Source: an uncultured Chitinophaga sp.
GTDB lineage: Bacteria > Bacteroidota > Bacteroidia > Chitinophagales > Chitinophagaceae
DNA length: 64,000 bases
Direction of reading: 5' to 3'
Assembly (NCBI RefSeq): GCF_902168175.1
Contig: NZ_CABHOU010000025.1
Span: 310,001-374,000 of the forward strand
The notes beneath the pieces were generated by a model that saw only the letters and a program-made list of their open reading frames with translations, did no database searches and was not told the origin of the DNA. The translations under genes and the position numbers were made by a program. Each line of letters starts with the position of its first letter. The stretch's first letter is position 1. Below, in pieces: positions 25,616-33,350 of the stretch.

Positions 25616-26652
25616 GCTTGTAATGCGTTTAACAGTTTAACGTTTTCTTCCGGTGTACCTACGGTAATACGCAGGCAGCCTGCACACAGTTCTACTTTGG
25701 AGCGGTCGCGCACAATAATGCCCTGTTCTACCAGCTTATTATACAATCCTTTCGCATCCACGGTTTTGGCCAGTACGAAGTTGGCGTCGCTGGGGTATAT
25801 TTTTGTTACCACGGGCAGTTTGGCCAAACCTGCTACCAGCTTCTCGCGCTCGTCCACTGTTTCTTTAATCCAAACATTCACACGCTCCATATTCTCAAGT
25901 GCTTCCAGCACTAAGTCCTGTGAAGCCTGGTTGATATTATAAGGTGGTTTGATCTTGTTCATCACATCGATGATCGGCTCGCCCGCAAAGGCCATCCCTA
26001 CACGTAAAGCTGCGAGTCCCCATGCCTTCGACAGTGTTTGTAACACTACCAGGTTAGGATATTCTGTCAGTTCCTGTATAAATGTTTTTTGTTTGGCGAA
26101 GTTGATGTAAGCTTCGTCGATTACCACCACACCATCGAAGTTGTTCAGCACCATTTCAATATCCACGCGGTTAATGGAGTTACCGGTAGGGTTATTGGGC
26201 GAGCAGATAAAGATAAGTTTGGTATTGGCGTCGATGGCTTCTTCGAGGGCGGGGAGGTCTAACTGGAAATCTTCGGTGAGGCTTACTTTACGGATAACGG
26301 TGTCGTTAATGTTGGCACTTACTTCGTACATGCCGTAGGTAGGCGGACAAAGCACCACGTTATCGATGCCGGGGCGGCAGAAGGCGCGGTAGAGTACATC
26401 TATACATTCATCGCTGCCATTACCGAGGAAGATGTTTTGTGGCGGCACGCCTTTTATATCGGCCAGCTTGTATTTGATCTTCCATTGCATGGGATCGGGA
26501 TAACGATTGTAATCCTTTTCCAGTGGAGAGCCGAAGCTGTTTTCGTTAGCGTCCAGGAAAACGCCGGCTTCTCCTTTAAACTCATCTCTTGCGGATGAAT
26601 AAGGCACCAGCCTTTTAATATTATCGCGGAGTAAATTATTTAAGTCGAACAT
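25612..26652 (-). CDS. hisC: Histidinol-phosphate aminotransferase
   Basis: A 346-residue fold-type I PLP aminotransferase. [11 protein letters not shown] at the N-terminus, [34 protein letters not shown], and [16 protein letters not shown] with the PLP Lys are in order. It transfers the amino group from glutamate to imidazole acetol phosphate. It is 11 bases after hisD. Confidence 0.97.
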   Translation of the reverse strand: MFDLNNLLRDNIKRLVPYSSARDEFKGEAGVFLDANENSFGSPLEKDYNRYPDPMQWKIKYKLADIKGVPPQNIFLGNGSDECIDVLYRAFCRPGIDNVVLCPPTYGMYEVSANINDTVIRKVSLTEDFQLDLPALEEAIDANTKLIFICSPNNPTGNSINRVDIEMVLNNFDGVVVIDEAYINFAKQKTFIQELTEYPNLVVLQTLSKAWGLAALRVGMAFAGEPIIDVMNKIKPPYNINQASQDLVLEALENMERVNVWIKETVDEREKLVAGLAKLPVVTKIYPSDANFVLAKTVDAKGLYNKLVEQGIIVRDRSKVELCAGCLRITVGTPEENVKLLNALQA

Positions 26653-26663
26653 GATTCAGTACA

Positions 26664-27947
26664 TTAATTGTTGATTGCTTTTAAACGAACAGTAACGGCC
26701 AGTTTATGTGCATCCAGCCCTTCTGCCGCGGCCATGGTTTCTATCACCGGCCCAAGTTTTTGTAACCCTTCGCGGCTCAGTCGCTGGAACGTGATCTTTT
26801 TCACAAAGCTATCGAGCGATACACCACTGTACGCAGTGGCATAACCGTTGGTAGGTAAAGTATGGTTGGTGCCCGAAGCGTAGTCGCCTGCACTTTCAGG
26901 AGAATAATTACCGAGGAATACAGAACCTGCATTTACCACCCGGGCTGCAATAGCTTCGTCGTCCTTACAGGCCACGATCAGATGTTCCGGCGCATAAGCG
27001 TTCAGCAGCTCCATCGCATCGTCGAGGTTTTTCACCAGCAACAGTTTACTGTTATTCAGCGCCTGTTCCGCAATATCGCGGCGGGGCAGTTCTTTCAGCT
27101 GTGCTTCCACAGCCGCCTGCACATCAGCGATCACTTTTTCCGAAGTGGTTACCAGCACTACCTGGCTATCCGGACCATGCTCCGCCTGCGATAACAGGTC
27201 GGCTGCCACAAATTCAGGTACACAGGTATCGTCGGCCAGCACGGCAACTTCCGAAGGACCAGCAGGCATATCGATCGCTAACCCGGCTTTGCTTACCAGT
27301 TGTTTTGCGCAGGTAACGTACTGGTTACCCGGACCAAACACCTTGTACACCCGTGGCACGCTTTCGGTACCATAAGCCATAGCGCCTATTGCCTGTACAC
27401 CGCCTATCTTAAATACACGGGTGATACCAACGAGTTGTGCGGTGTAAAGAATTGCAGGGTGAATACCATCTTTACCGGCAGGGGAACAAAGCACAATTTC
27501 TTTACAACCCGCCAGCTTAGCCGGTATACCCAGCATTAAGATGGTGGAGAACAAAGGTGCAGAGCCACCCGGAATGTACAAGCCTACCTTTTCGATGGCA
27601 GTGGCGCGGCGCCAGCATTGTACACCGGGCATGGTTTCTACCACGGTTGTTTGTTCCTGTTGCTGTTGATGGAATACTTCGATATTACTTTTAGCCTGTT
27701 GTATAGCAGCTTTCAGCTCGTTGCTCACCTCAGCGGCAGCGGCAGCAAATTCAGCTTCACTTACACTGATATCTCCCAGTTCGGCCTTATCGAACTGCAG
27801 TGCAAATTTGCGTACAGCTACGTCTCCGTTGGCTTTCACCTCTTCAAGTATAGCGGCCACCCTGGCTTCCAGGTCGCGCGTATCAAATGCGGGCCTTTGC
27901 AGTAACTGGTTCCAGGTGCTTTTTTCCGGGTAACGGATATATTGCAT
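26664..27947 (-). CDS. hisD: Histidinol dehydrogenase
   Basis: A 427-residue zinc enzyme catalysing the last two oxidations to histidine. YIPGGSAPLFSTILMLGIPA, GGVQAIGAMAYGTESVPRV, KVFGPGNQYVTCAKQLV, DMPAGPSEVAVLAD, DLLSQAEHGPDSQ and the late NHTLPTNGYATAYSGVSLDSF are all present. The His of SQAEHGP and later residues form the zinc and catalytic site. Normal length, 11 bases after hisG. Confidence 0.97.
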   Translation of the reverse strand: MQYIRYPEKSTWNQLLQRPAFDTRDLEARVAAILEEVKANGDVAVRKFALQFDKAELGDISVSEAEFAAAAAEVSNELKAAIQQAKSNIEVFHQQQQEQTTVVETMPGVQCWRRATAIEKVGLYIPGGSAPLFSTILMLGIPAKLAGCKEIVLCSPAGKDGIHPAILYTAQLVGITRVFKIGGVQAIGAMAYGTESVPRVYKVFGPGNQYVTCAKQLVSKAGLAIDMPAGPSEVAVLADDTCVPEFVAADLLSQAEHGPDSQVVLVTTSEKVIADVQAAVEAQLKELPRRDIAEQALNNSKLLLVKNLDDAMELLNAYAPEHLIVACKDDEAIAARVVNAGSVFLGNYSPESAGDYASGTNHTLPTNGYATAYSGVSLDSFVKKITFQRLSREGLQKLGPVIETMAAAEGLDAHKLAVTVRLKAINN

Positions 27948-27958
27948 CGCTTTAATTT

Positions 27959-28816
27959 TTAAATCACCATTTTTTCGATCGGCACTACTAAAATGCCTTG
28001 TGCGCCGGCGGCTTTCAGGCTTTCGATAATGTCCCAGAAGTCGTTTTCGTTCAGTACAGAATGTACAGAGCTCCAGCCTTCTTCGGCCAGTGGCAGTACG
28101 GTAGGACTTTTCATACCGGGCAGCAGGCTGATAATCTTAGCCAGGTTATCGTTAGGGGCATTCAGCAATACGTATTTATTGTTCTTCGCCTTCTTAACAG
28201 CTTTAATGCGGAACAGCAGTTTGTCCAGGATCTGGGTTTGTTCTGCCGTCAGTTTTTTATTGGCGATCAGTACTGCTTCCGATTTCAGGATGGTTTCTAC
28301 TTCCTTCAAACCATTCATGAATAAAGTAGAACCGCTGCTTACGAGGTCGCATATAGCATCGGCCAAACCAATACCGGGTGCAATTTCAACCGAACCGCTG
28401 ATCTCGTGAATTTCCGCCTTAATGTTATTTTTATCAAGGAACTGACCGAGTATTACGGGGTAACTGGTAGCAATGCGCATATTCTGCATATCGCTTACCG
28501 TGTTGTACTCCATTGTTTTGGGAACGGCCATTGATAAACGGCATTTACCAAAACCCAGTTTCTCGATCGCATCTACCGGGCGGTTTTTCTCCAGCACAAC
28601 GTTTTCGCCAACGATACCGATATCGGCTACGCCATCTTCCACGTATTGCGGAATATCATCATCGCGCAGGAAAAATAGTTCCAGTGGAAAGTTGCTGGCT
28701 TCTGTTTTCAATTTGTTAACACCGTTGTTCATATCAATTCCGCATTCCTTCAGCAGTTTGATAGAATCGTCGTGTAAACGGCCTGATTTCTGGATCGCAA
28801 TTCTAAGTTTTTGCAT
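27959..28816 (-). CDS. hisG: ATP phosphoribosyltransferase, long form
   Basis: A 285-residue enzyme for the first committed step, joining ATP and PRPP. LRIAIQKSGRLHDDS starts the catalytic part, and VADIGIVGENVV plus GSVEIAPGIGLADAICDLVSSGSTL give the PRPP loop. The last 80 residues (YVLLNAPNDNLAKIISLLPGMKSPTVLPL and so on) are the regulatory ACT-like domain of the HisG-long form, so feedback by histidine without HisZ is expected. It is the first structural gene after the his leader and attenuator. Confidence 0.96.
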   Translation of the reverse strand: MQKLRIAIQKSGRLHDDSIKLLKECGIDMNNGVNKLKTEASNFPLELFFLRDDDIPQYVEDGVADIGIVGENVVLEKNRPVDAIEKLGFGKCRLSMAVPKTMEYNTVSDMQNMRIATSYPVILGQFLDKNNIKAEIHEISGSVEIAPGIGLADAICDLVSSGSTLFMNGLKEVETILKSEAVLIANKKLTAEQTQILDKLLFRIKAVKKAKNNKYVLLNAPNDNLAKIISLLPGMKSPTVLPLAEEGWSSVHSVLNENDFWDIIESLKAAGAQGILVVPIEKMVI

Positions 28817-28850
28817 TGTATCTGTTTTTGGCCGGCTCCCGGCAGCCTTA

Positions 28851-28885
28851 AATAAAAAAAGGCCTACCGGAACCGGTAAGCCTTT
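28851..28885 (-). terminator. his attenuator terminator hairpin
   Basis: On the minus strand AAAGGCTTACCGG pairs with CCGGTAGGCCTTT (one G-U pair) and runs into seven T. It lies between the His-codon leader ORF and hisG. Confidence 0.85.
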
Positions 28886-28918
28886 GATGATGTTTTTATA
28901 TCTTTTAAGTACATAAAA

Positions 28919-28981
28919 TCATCCCAGCCCACCGCTCTGGTAAGTATGATGATGATGTGTATGTACGTTGTTATTTTTCAT
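28919..28981 (-). CDS. hisL: his leader peptide with five His codons
   Basis: A 20-residue ORF missed by the track: MKNNNVHTHHHHTYQ and five more residues, then TGA. His codons occur at positions 7 and 9-12. It precedes a strong terminator hairpin and hisG, exactly the layout of classical his attenuation, in which stalling at His codons would let transcription continue. The ATG lies 8 bases beyond the promoter -7 box, so the message would have only a few untranslated bases. Confidence 0.9.
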   Translation of the reverse strand: MKNNNVHTHHHHTYQSGGLG

Positions 28982-28989
28982 TTCGGGTA

Positions 28990-29019
28990 CAAAAGTAACA
29001 AGTATTATGGAAAATGCAA
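28990..29019 (-). promoter_or_regulatory. Promoter of the his-trp operon
   Basis: TTG, exactly 19 bases, then TACTTTTG gives a full match to the Bacteroidota primary-sigma promoter consensus. It is followed by TACCCGAA and the hisL ATG. Confidence 0.8.
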
Positions 29020-29059
29020 CTATTTTTTTCCAAATGCCTGCACCGCCTTGGATTTGGTG

Positions 29060-29563
29060 CTAAAAATTCTCCAAAAGCCTTACTCTCAGATGCTTTAGGG
29101 CCAATTTCATGTGCGTTTTTACCGAATTGATGGAGATGCCCATGTTATTGGCCGTTTCCTGGTACTTTTTATCATCAAGATAAATAGAGGTAAAAACCTG
29201 TAGTCTTTGCGGGGGCATTTCGTTTACGGCATGCGTGAGCATTTCTTTTACTTCCCTGCTGTAAACCTCCGGTAACACGTAATCACGGAGGGTTAACTGG
29301 TAATCGAGTTGCCTTACTTCCTGGAAAGCCTTTTTAGTGAGATGATTAAAACAACGGTTCTTAACAGAAGTCCACATATAACGCTCAATATCGTCGATGC
29401 GATAGTACTCCCGTTTTTCCCAGATGTCGGCAAACAGGTTTATTACAATGTCCTTCGCATCCTCCCTGTTTCCAAGAATAGCATACGCTGCGATGCAAAA
29501 CACCTCATACTTCTGCCTGTAAATTGTTTCAAATGTAGCTGCTTCCATTTTTTTGTAAAACAT
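29060..29563 (-). CDS. ECF-type RNA polymerase sigma factor
   Basis: A 167-residue sigma-70 family factor of the extracytoplasmic-function type. Region 2 spans about residues 10-80 (TFETIYRQKYEVFCIAAY, REDAKDIVINLFADIWEKR, YMWTSVKNRCFNHL). Region 4 spans about 110-165 (EMPPQRLQVFTSIYLDDKKYQETANNMGISINSVKTHMKLALKHLR) with the helix-turn-helix. The start may be Met1 or Met6. The adjacent divergent small FecR-like protein could be its partner, but no full FecR anti-sigma gene is next to it. Confidence 0.88.
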   Translation of the reverse strand: MFYKKMEAATFETIYRQKYEVFCIAAYAILGNREDAKDIVINLFADIWEKREYYRIDDIERYMWTSVKNRCFNHLTKKAFQEVRQLDYQLTLRDYVLPEVYSREVKEMLTHAVNEMPPQRLQVFTSIYLDDKKYQETANNMGISINSVKTHMKLALKHLRVRLLENF

Positions 29564-30032
29564 TGCCCCGTCCTCATGTTAGAAAACATCAGAACGCGGG
29601 TCTTAAGCTATTAATAAACGGACTGGAAAATAACAGGTTACACAATGCGACGATGAAAGTTATGCCTCATAAGGCTCCCAAAGTTGACAAACTAATCCAA
29701 ACAATTCACGCCGCAAATCTAAGCAGGATGGTGGGACTTTAAAAGCGTTCGCTTGTTAATGTGTGGTTAAACGGGGCAAAAAGAGAAATTGGAGGCCAGG
29801 AATGGCCTCCACTACTATAGACACTTAATAAATGCCATCGATGCACATTAAAGTACCGATGTAATAAGAAGACCAATAAAAAGACCTTAAGGGTGAACCG
29901 CCTGAAAAATATCTTAACATATTATATATGATAAAGTGTTTTCGCGTTGGATGTAAACGCGTTCAATTAAAAACTTCGTTATAAATTTTAATGGATTTCG
30001 TATTTTGTAAGTCTTAACGTTACGAGTTAAAA
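29564..30032. other. Intergenic region between sigma factor and small FecR-like gene
   Basis: No credible ORF. At 29791-29810 there is a perfect 8-bp hairpin (GGAGGCCA, loop GGAA, TGGCCTCC) followed on the minus strand by TTTCTCTTTTT, which could be a terminator or part of a small RNA. The stretch 29860-30000 is AT-rich and could hold promoters for the divergent genes. Confidence 0.4.
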
Positions 30033-30344
30033 ATGGGCACAGAAAAGATAACATGCCCCGTGGTGATCGAAAAAAACAGGACTAGCCATATTCTCATTAA
30101 TATGCGACCGGACAAGAGGAAAAAAATTGATACGTTATTACTGAAGCAACTTTCGGGTAGCTTATCTTCTGCCGAAACTGCCGCACTGCAGCAGTTTACA
30201 GACGAACATGCTGACGTGAAGGCACTACAACTGGCCCTGCAGGCACGCATGCATACGCCTGAAGCGCAACTGTTTAAACAAAGCCTCGATGCCGATAAGG
30301 ACTGGACGCAGGTACTACTGCGAATAAACAAAAACAAGCAGTAA
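30033..30344 (+). CDS. Small FecR N-terminal-domain-like protein
   Basis: A 103-residue protein, or about 80 if the internal ATG at 30102 is used. The part from RKKIDTLLLKQLSGSLSSAETAALQQF to DKDWTQVLLRI resembles the N-terminal, sigma-binding domain of Bacteroidota FecR proteins, and compares with the first 70 residues of the full FecR at 38.8 kb (LSEPERLLLQQY, LQARMH). It then stops: there is no membrane helix, FecR domain or DUF4974 tail. It could be a soluble anti-sigma fragment acting on the divergent ECF sigma factor, or a degenerate remnant. Confidence 0.5.
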   Translation: MGTEKITCPVVIEKNRTSHILINMRPDKRKKIDTLLLKQLSGSLSSAETAALQQFTDEHADVKALQLALQARMHTPEAQLFKQSLDADKDWTQVLLRINKNKQ

Positions 30345-30453
30345 TTATCTCACTGTAAGTGTAAATTGGGATGGTTCATTATAACGCTGATATTAGTAAT
30401 CGTTTATTCATCGGCGTTATTCAACCGGATTTTCGCATTACGCCAATACTTGT

Positions 30454-31407
30454 TTACTGGTTCGTCAGGTCTATATTGATACGACCTCTCGTTTTTCCCC
30501 AATATGTAAATAGCGCTTTGCCTACAATGGAATCCTTTGGCACCGGACCTTCATAGCGGCTATCCAGGGCATTATCGCGATTATCGCCCATAATAAAATA
30601 GTGACCCGCCGGCACCCTGATCCCCTTCATGGTATGAAAAGAAGTATCTAGTATTCTTGGCGTTTTGTACACGCTATAACTATGACCGTTTGGTAGTACC
30701 TGCGTAAAAAGCTGTTTTTTTATGGGACTGCCAAATTCATCTCCAGGATCAAACTCCCCCTCCTTGTGTGTTACCTCACTCACCAGCTTTTCAGCACAAA
30801 CCCTGCCGTTGATAACAGGGTTGTTGGCCAGGATGTCCAACTCATCGCCCGGCAAACCTATTACACGATGAATAACGTAATGGCCATTGTGTATGTATAC
30901 TACCATGTCGCCATACGCTATATCCTCATTGTTATATGCACGTGTGTTTACAACAATTCTATCGCCTACAAGCAACGTTGGTTCACTGGATGGACTAGGA
31001 ATGATAAATGTACTGACACCCAAAACGTTAAAAAAGTTATTAGCACCCCATACCAACATCACACCAAATGCGGCCAACAGGTGATAATACCAGGTATTAA
31101 ATGGCTTAGGCTCATATTTAATCTGCCTTTTAGAAGCGGTTACGGCGGCCTCTATCATCAAAAAAAGACGAAAACTGGTGTCAACTAAGGTTAAAATTAT
31201 GAAGCCATAAAATGTAAAAGCCGTTCCGCAGAGGCCTGCAATAATTAAGCAGGTATAGTATCCTACGAAATAAAAAACCGCCTTTTTCAATTGTCCGTTG
31301 TAAAGCTGGCCAAGGCCTGGCAAAAATCCGAGCAAAAATGCGATCAATGGGTTTCGCGGTTTGTTCTTTCGGTCTAATTCCCCGAGATCAATATTGGTAA
31401 CGGACAT
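30454..31407 (-). CDS. Signal peptidase I-like protein with Lys-to-His change
   Basis: A 317-residue membrane protein. Residues 15-95 hold several helices with NPLIAFLLGFLPGLGQLYNGQ, resembling small TM2/DUF5683-like membrane modules. A further helix leads into an S26 peptidase domain: PSPSSEPTLLVGDRIVVN carries the likely catalytic Ser, YVIHRVIGLPGDELDI is box D, and YFIMGDNRDNALDSRYEGPV is box E. In LepB-type enzymes the residue before RVIGLPGD is the catalytic Lys; here it is His, as in the ER/archaeal Ser-His type. It may be an unusual or inactive paralog. It is a single gene downstream of no obvious partner. Confidence 0.85.
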   Translation of the reverse strand: MSVTNIDLGELDRKNKPRNPLIAFLLGFLPGLGQLYNGQLKKAVFYFVGYYTCLIIAGLCGTAFTFYGFIILTLVDTSFRLFLMIEAAVTASKRQIKYEPKPFNTWYYHLLAAFGVMLVWGANNFFNVLGVSTFIIPSPSSEPTLLVGDRIVVNTRAYNNEDIAYGDMVVYIHNGHYVIHRVIGLPGDELDILANNPVINGRVCAEKLVSEVTHKEGEFDPGDEFGSPIKKQLFTQVLPNGHSYSVYKTPRILDTSFHTMKGIRVPAGHYFIMGDNRDNALDSRYEGPVPKDSIVGKALFTYWGKTRGRINIDLTNQ

Positions 31408-31582
31408 AGTAGGTATTTAAGGGTAGCTGCAAGATAGAAAAGAAATTTCCTGGCACTGCATATTTTTTCGCTGAGGCTGAAGAAACAAACACAGCCTGAC
31501 AAGCTGTATGCTGTAAATCTTATACGGATTAACAATCGGCTTAACGCTATTTCACTCTTCATAAGAAAAAATGCTGGTGAAC

Positions 31583-31613
31583 AAAAAAAAGCAGCCGGCT
31601 TTCGCCAGCTGCT
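31583..31613 (-). terminator. Terminator after the SusC/SusD operon
   Basis: On the minus strand AGCAGCTGGC pairs with GCCGGCTGCT around a GAAA tetraloop and runs into eight T, 27 bases past the SusD stop. Confidence 0.85.
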
Positions 31614-31639
31614 CCCATTTATCAACCAACCTTCGCTCA

Positions 31640-33328
31640 TCACTCATACCCATTGGGTTTGAGTAATTTGTTGGCGTTGAGGGCTCTTTGAGGAATTGGA
31701 AATACGCTTCTGTCTTTAGCATCGGTTGGTTTATCCCACCACTCGCTGCCGAAACGGTCCCAGCGTACAAGATCGGTGCGGCGGTGACGTTCGCCTATAA
31801 ATTCGCGGCCAAGTTCTATTACGAACTCGTCGTCGGTTAGTTTGGCGAGGTTGTTTACGTAACTGGTGGCAGCCCAGGCAGCATCGGGGAAGTTGCGTTT
31901 GCGCACGGCATCAAGATTGGCAGCAGCACTGGCTTTGTCGCCCGCACGATACTGACATTCGGCCAATGAATAGTATATTTCTGCCAGCCTGATTTCTGCT
32001 ACTGAGTTAAACATAAACAACTCTTTGGTCATCGGTAACCATGGGAACTTCATCAGCCTCGGGCCTGAATTTTCTTCGCCTGTATTTACATGCGAGCCTT
32101 CGGACCATCGACCACCGGGCTTTTCGGAAAAACGGCCTACCATGTCTACATAAGCCAGTGGTTTACCATTATACTCTTCTGAACCTTTTACCGTTTTGGT
32201 GCTATCAAACCCAAAACCGGCAGCATAGTTAAACTCATACTGCTGGCCGATCAGGAAGAAGCCCTCGTAAGTGCCGCTTGCATCGGTGGTTTTAAATGGC
32301 TGCTTACGTTTGTCTGTAGCCTCGTAACGTTCGTAAGGCATGCCCAGCTTGTAAGCCATCAGGTTACCATCCACATCGCGCGAAGGGGTAAGATGAATAC
32401 CGTTCCAGCCACCCCAGTCGTTATCCAGCGAATAACGGGCCTGGTAGTGCATAGTGGCATTGTACATCCAGCCCATTTCGTAAGTGTTTTTCGCATGGGC
32501 AAACTCAAACAGATTTTCGGGCGAGCGGTAACCTTTAATACCAGAGCGGAATGGGCCGCGGTAATCGGCATCCAGTGAATAAGTACCGTACTTGCCGCTG
32601 ATGATGTCCTGCGCAACAGTGGCACAATCGGTATACCTTGGCGTGCCTGTCCATTTTTCAGCGTTCAGGTAAAGGCGCACCAGCAGTGCTGCAGCGCTGC
32701 CCTGGTCCCAACGGCTTACCTTACCGTTTTTAGGAAGACCAGGTAACGATTCTTTCAACTCTGTTTCTATGTACGCAAACACTTCCTGGGGAGTGCTTTG
32801 TGCCTCCAGCTTTTGCGGATCTTTGTAAATAGGCACCGTGCGGAAGAAGTCGATGAGGAACAGGTAGAACCATGCACGCAACGTTCTCAACTCCGCAATG
32901 TGCTGGGCTTTGTCGGCCTCCGTGAAACCAAACTTAGGATAGTCAAGTGTTGTGATATCTTTTATCACCACGTTACACTGACCAATCCCCTGGTACGGAC
33001 CAACCCATCCGCCGTTAATATGACCATCGTCTACGTTCCAGGTATGACCGTGCATGCGTATCCAGTCGCCACCATCGTAACCGTGTTTACCTTTCTGCGT
33101 CCACACAAAGTTATCGGCAGTCAGTTCGCTTAATATCCAGCGGTCGCCATCCCAGCCACACCAGTGACCATGTTCGTAGGGGCGTACCACGGCAGCAATA
33201 ATGGAGTTTTTATCCTGGTAATAGGTGCTTGACGGCAATATATCGAAAGGCTCCTCGTCCAGGTTCGTACAGGCCGAAGTGCCCAGTATCGAGCAAAGGA
33301 GCAGGCCGCATATTTTCTTTATGTTCAT
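31640..33328 (-). CDS. SusD/RagB-family outer-membrane lipoprotein
   Basis: The true start is most likely MNIKKICGLLLCSILGTSAC (33328), 29 codons inside the ORF track entry, because this gives a lipoprotein signal with the lipobox TSAC and lies 22 bases after the SusC stop. About 562 residues follow the SusD plan: an N-terminal LDEEPFDILPSSTYYQD segment, TPR-like helices (AELRTLRAWFYLFLIDFF, YIETELKESLPGLP, AALLVRLYLNAEKWTG), and a C-terminal EFIGERHRRTDLVRWDRFG plus FPIPQRALNANKLLKPNGYE. It caps the SusC barrel and binds glycan or another oligomer. The substrate is unknown, and no CAZyme is nearby. Confidence 0.94.
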   Translation of the reverse strand: MNIKKICGLLLCSILGTSACTNLDEEPFDILPSSTYYQDKNSIIAAVVRPYEHGHWCGWDGDRWILSELTADNFVWTQKGKHGYDGGDWIRMHGHTWNVDDGHINGGWVGPYQGIGQCNVVIKDITTLDYPKFGFTEADKAQHIAELRTLRAWFYLFLIDFFRTVPIYKDPQKLEAQSTPQEVFAYIETELKESLPGLPKNGKVSRWDQGSAAALLVRLYLNAEKWTGTPRYTDCATVAQDIISGKYGTYSLDADYRGPFRSGIKGYRSPENLFEFAHAKNTYEMGWMYNATMHYQARYSLDNDWGGWNGIHLTPSRDVDGNLMAYKLGMPYERYEATDKRKQPFKTTDASGTYEGFFLIGQQYEFNYAAGFGFDSTKTVKGSEEYNGKPLAYVDMVGRFSEKPGGRWSEGSHVNTGEENSGPRLMKFPWLPMTKELFMFNSVAEIRLAEIYYSLAECQYRAGDKASAAANLDAVRKRNFPDAAWAATSYVNNLAKLTDDEFVIELGREFIGERHRRTDLVRWDRFGSEWWDKPTDAKDRSVFPIPQRALNANKLLKPNGYE

Positions 33329-33350
33329 GTCTGTAGTTTTTAAGTTGATA

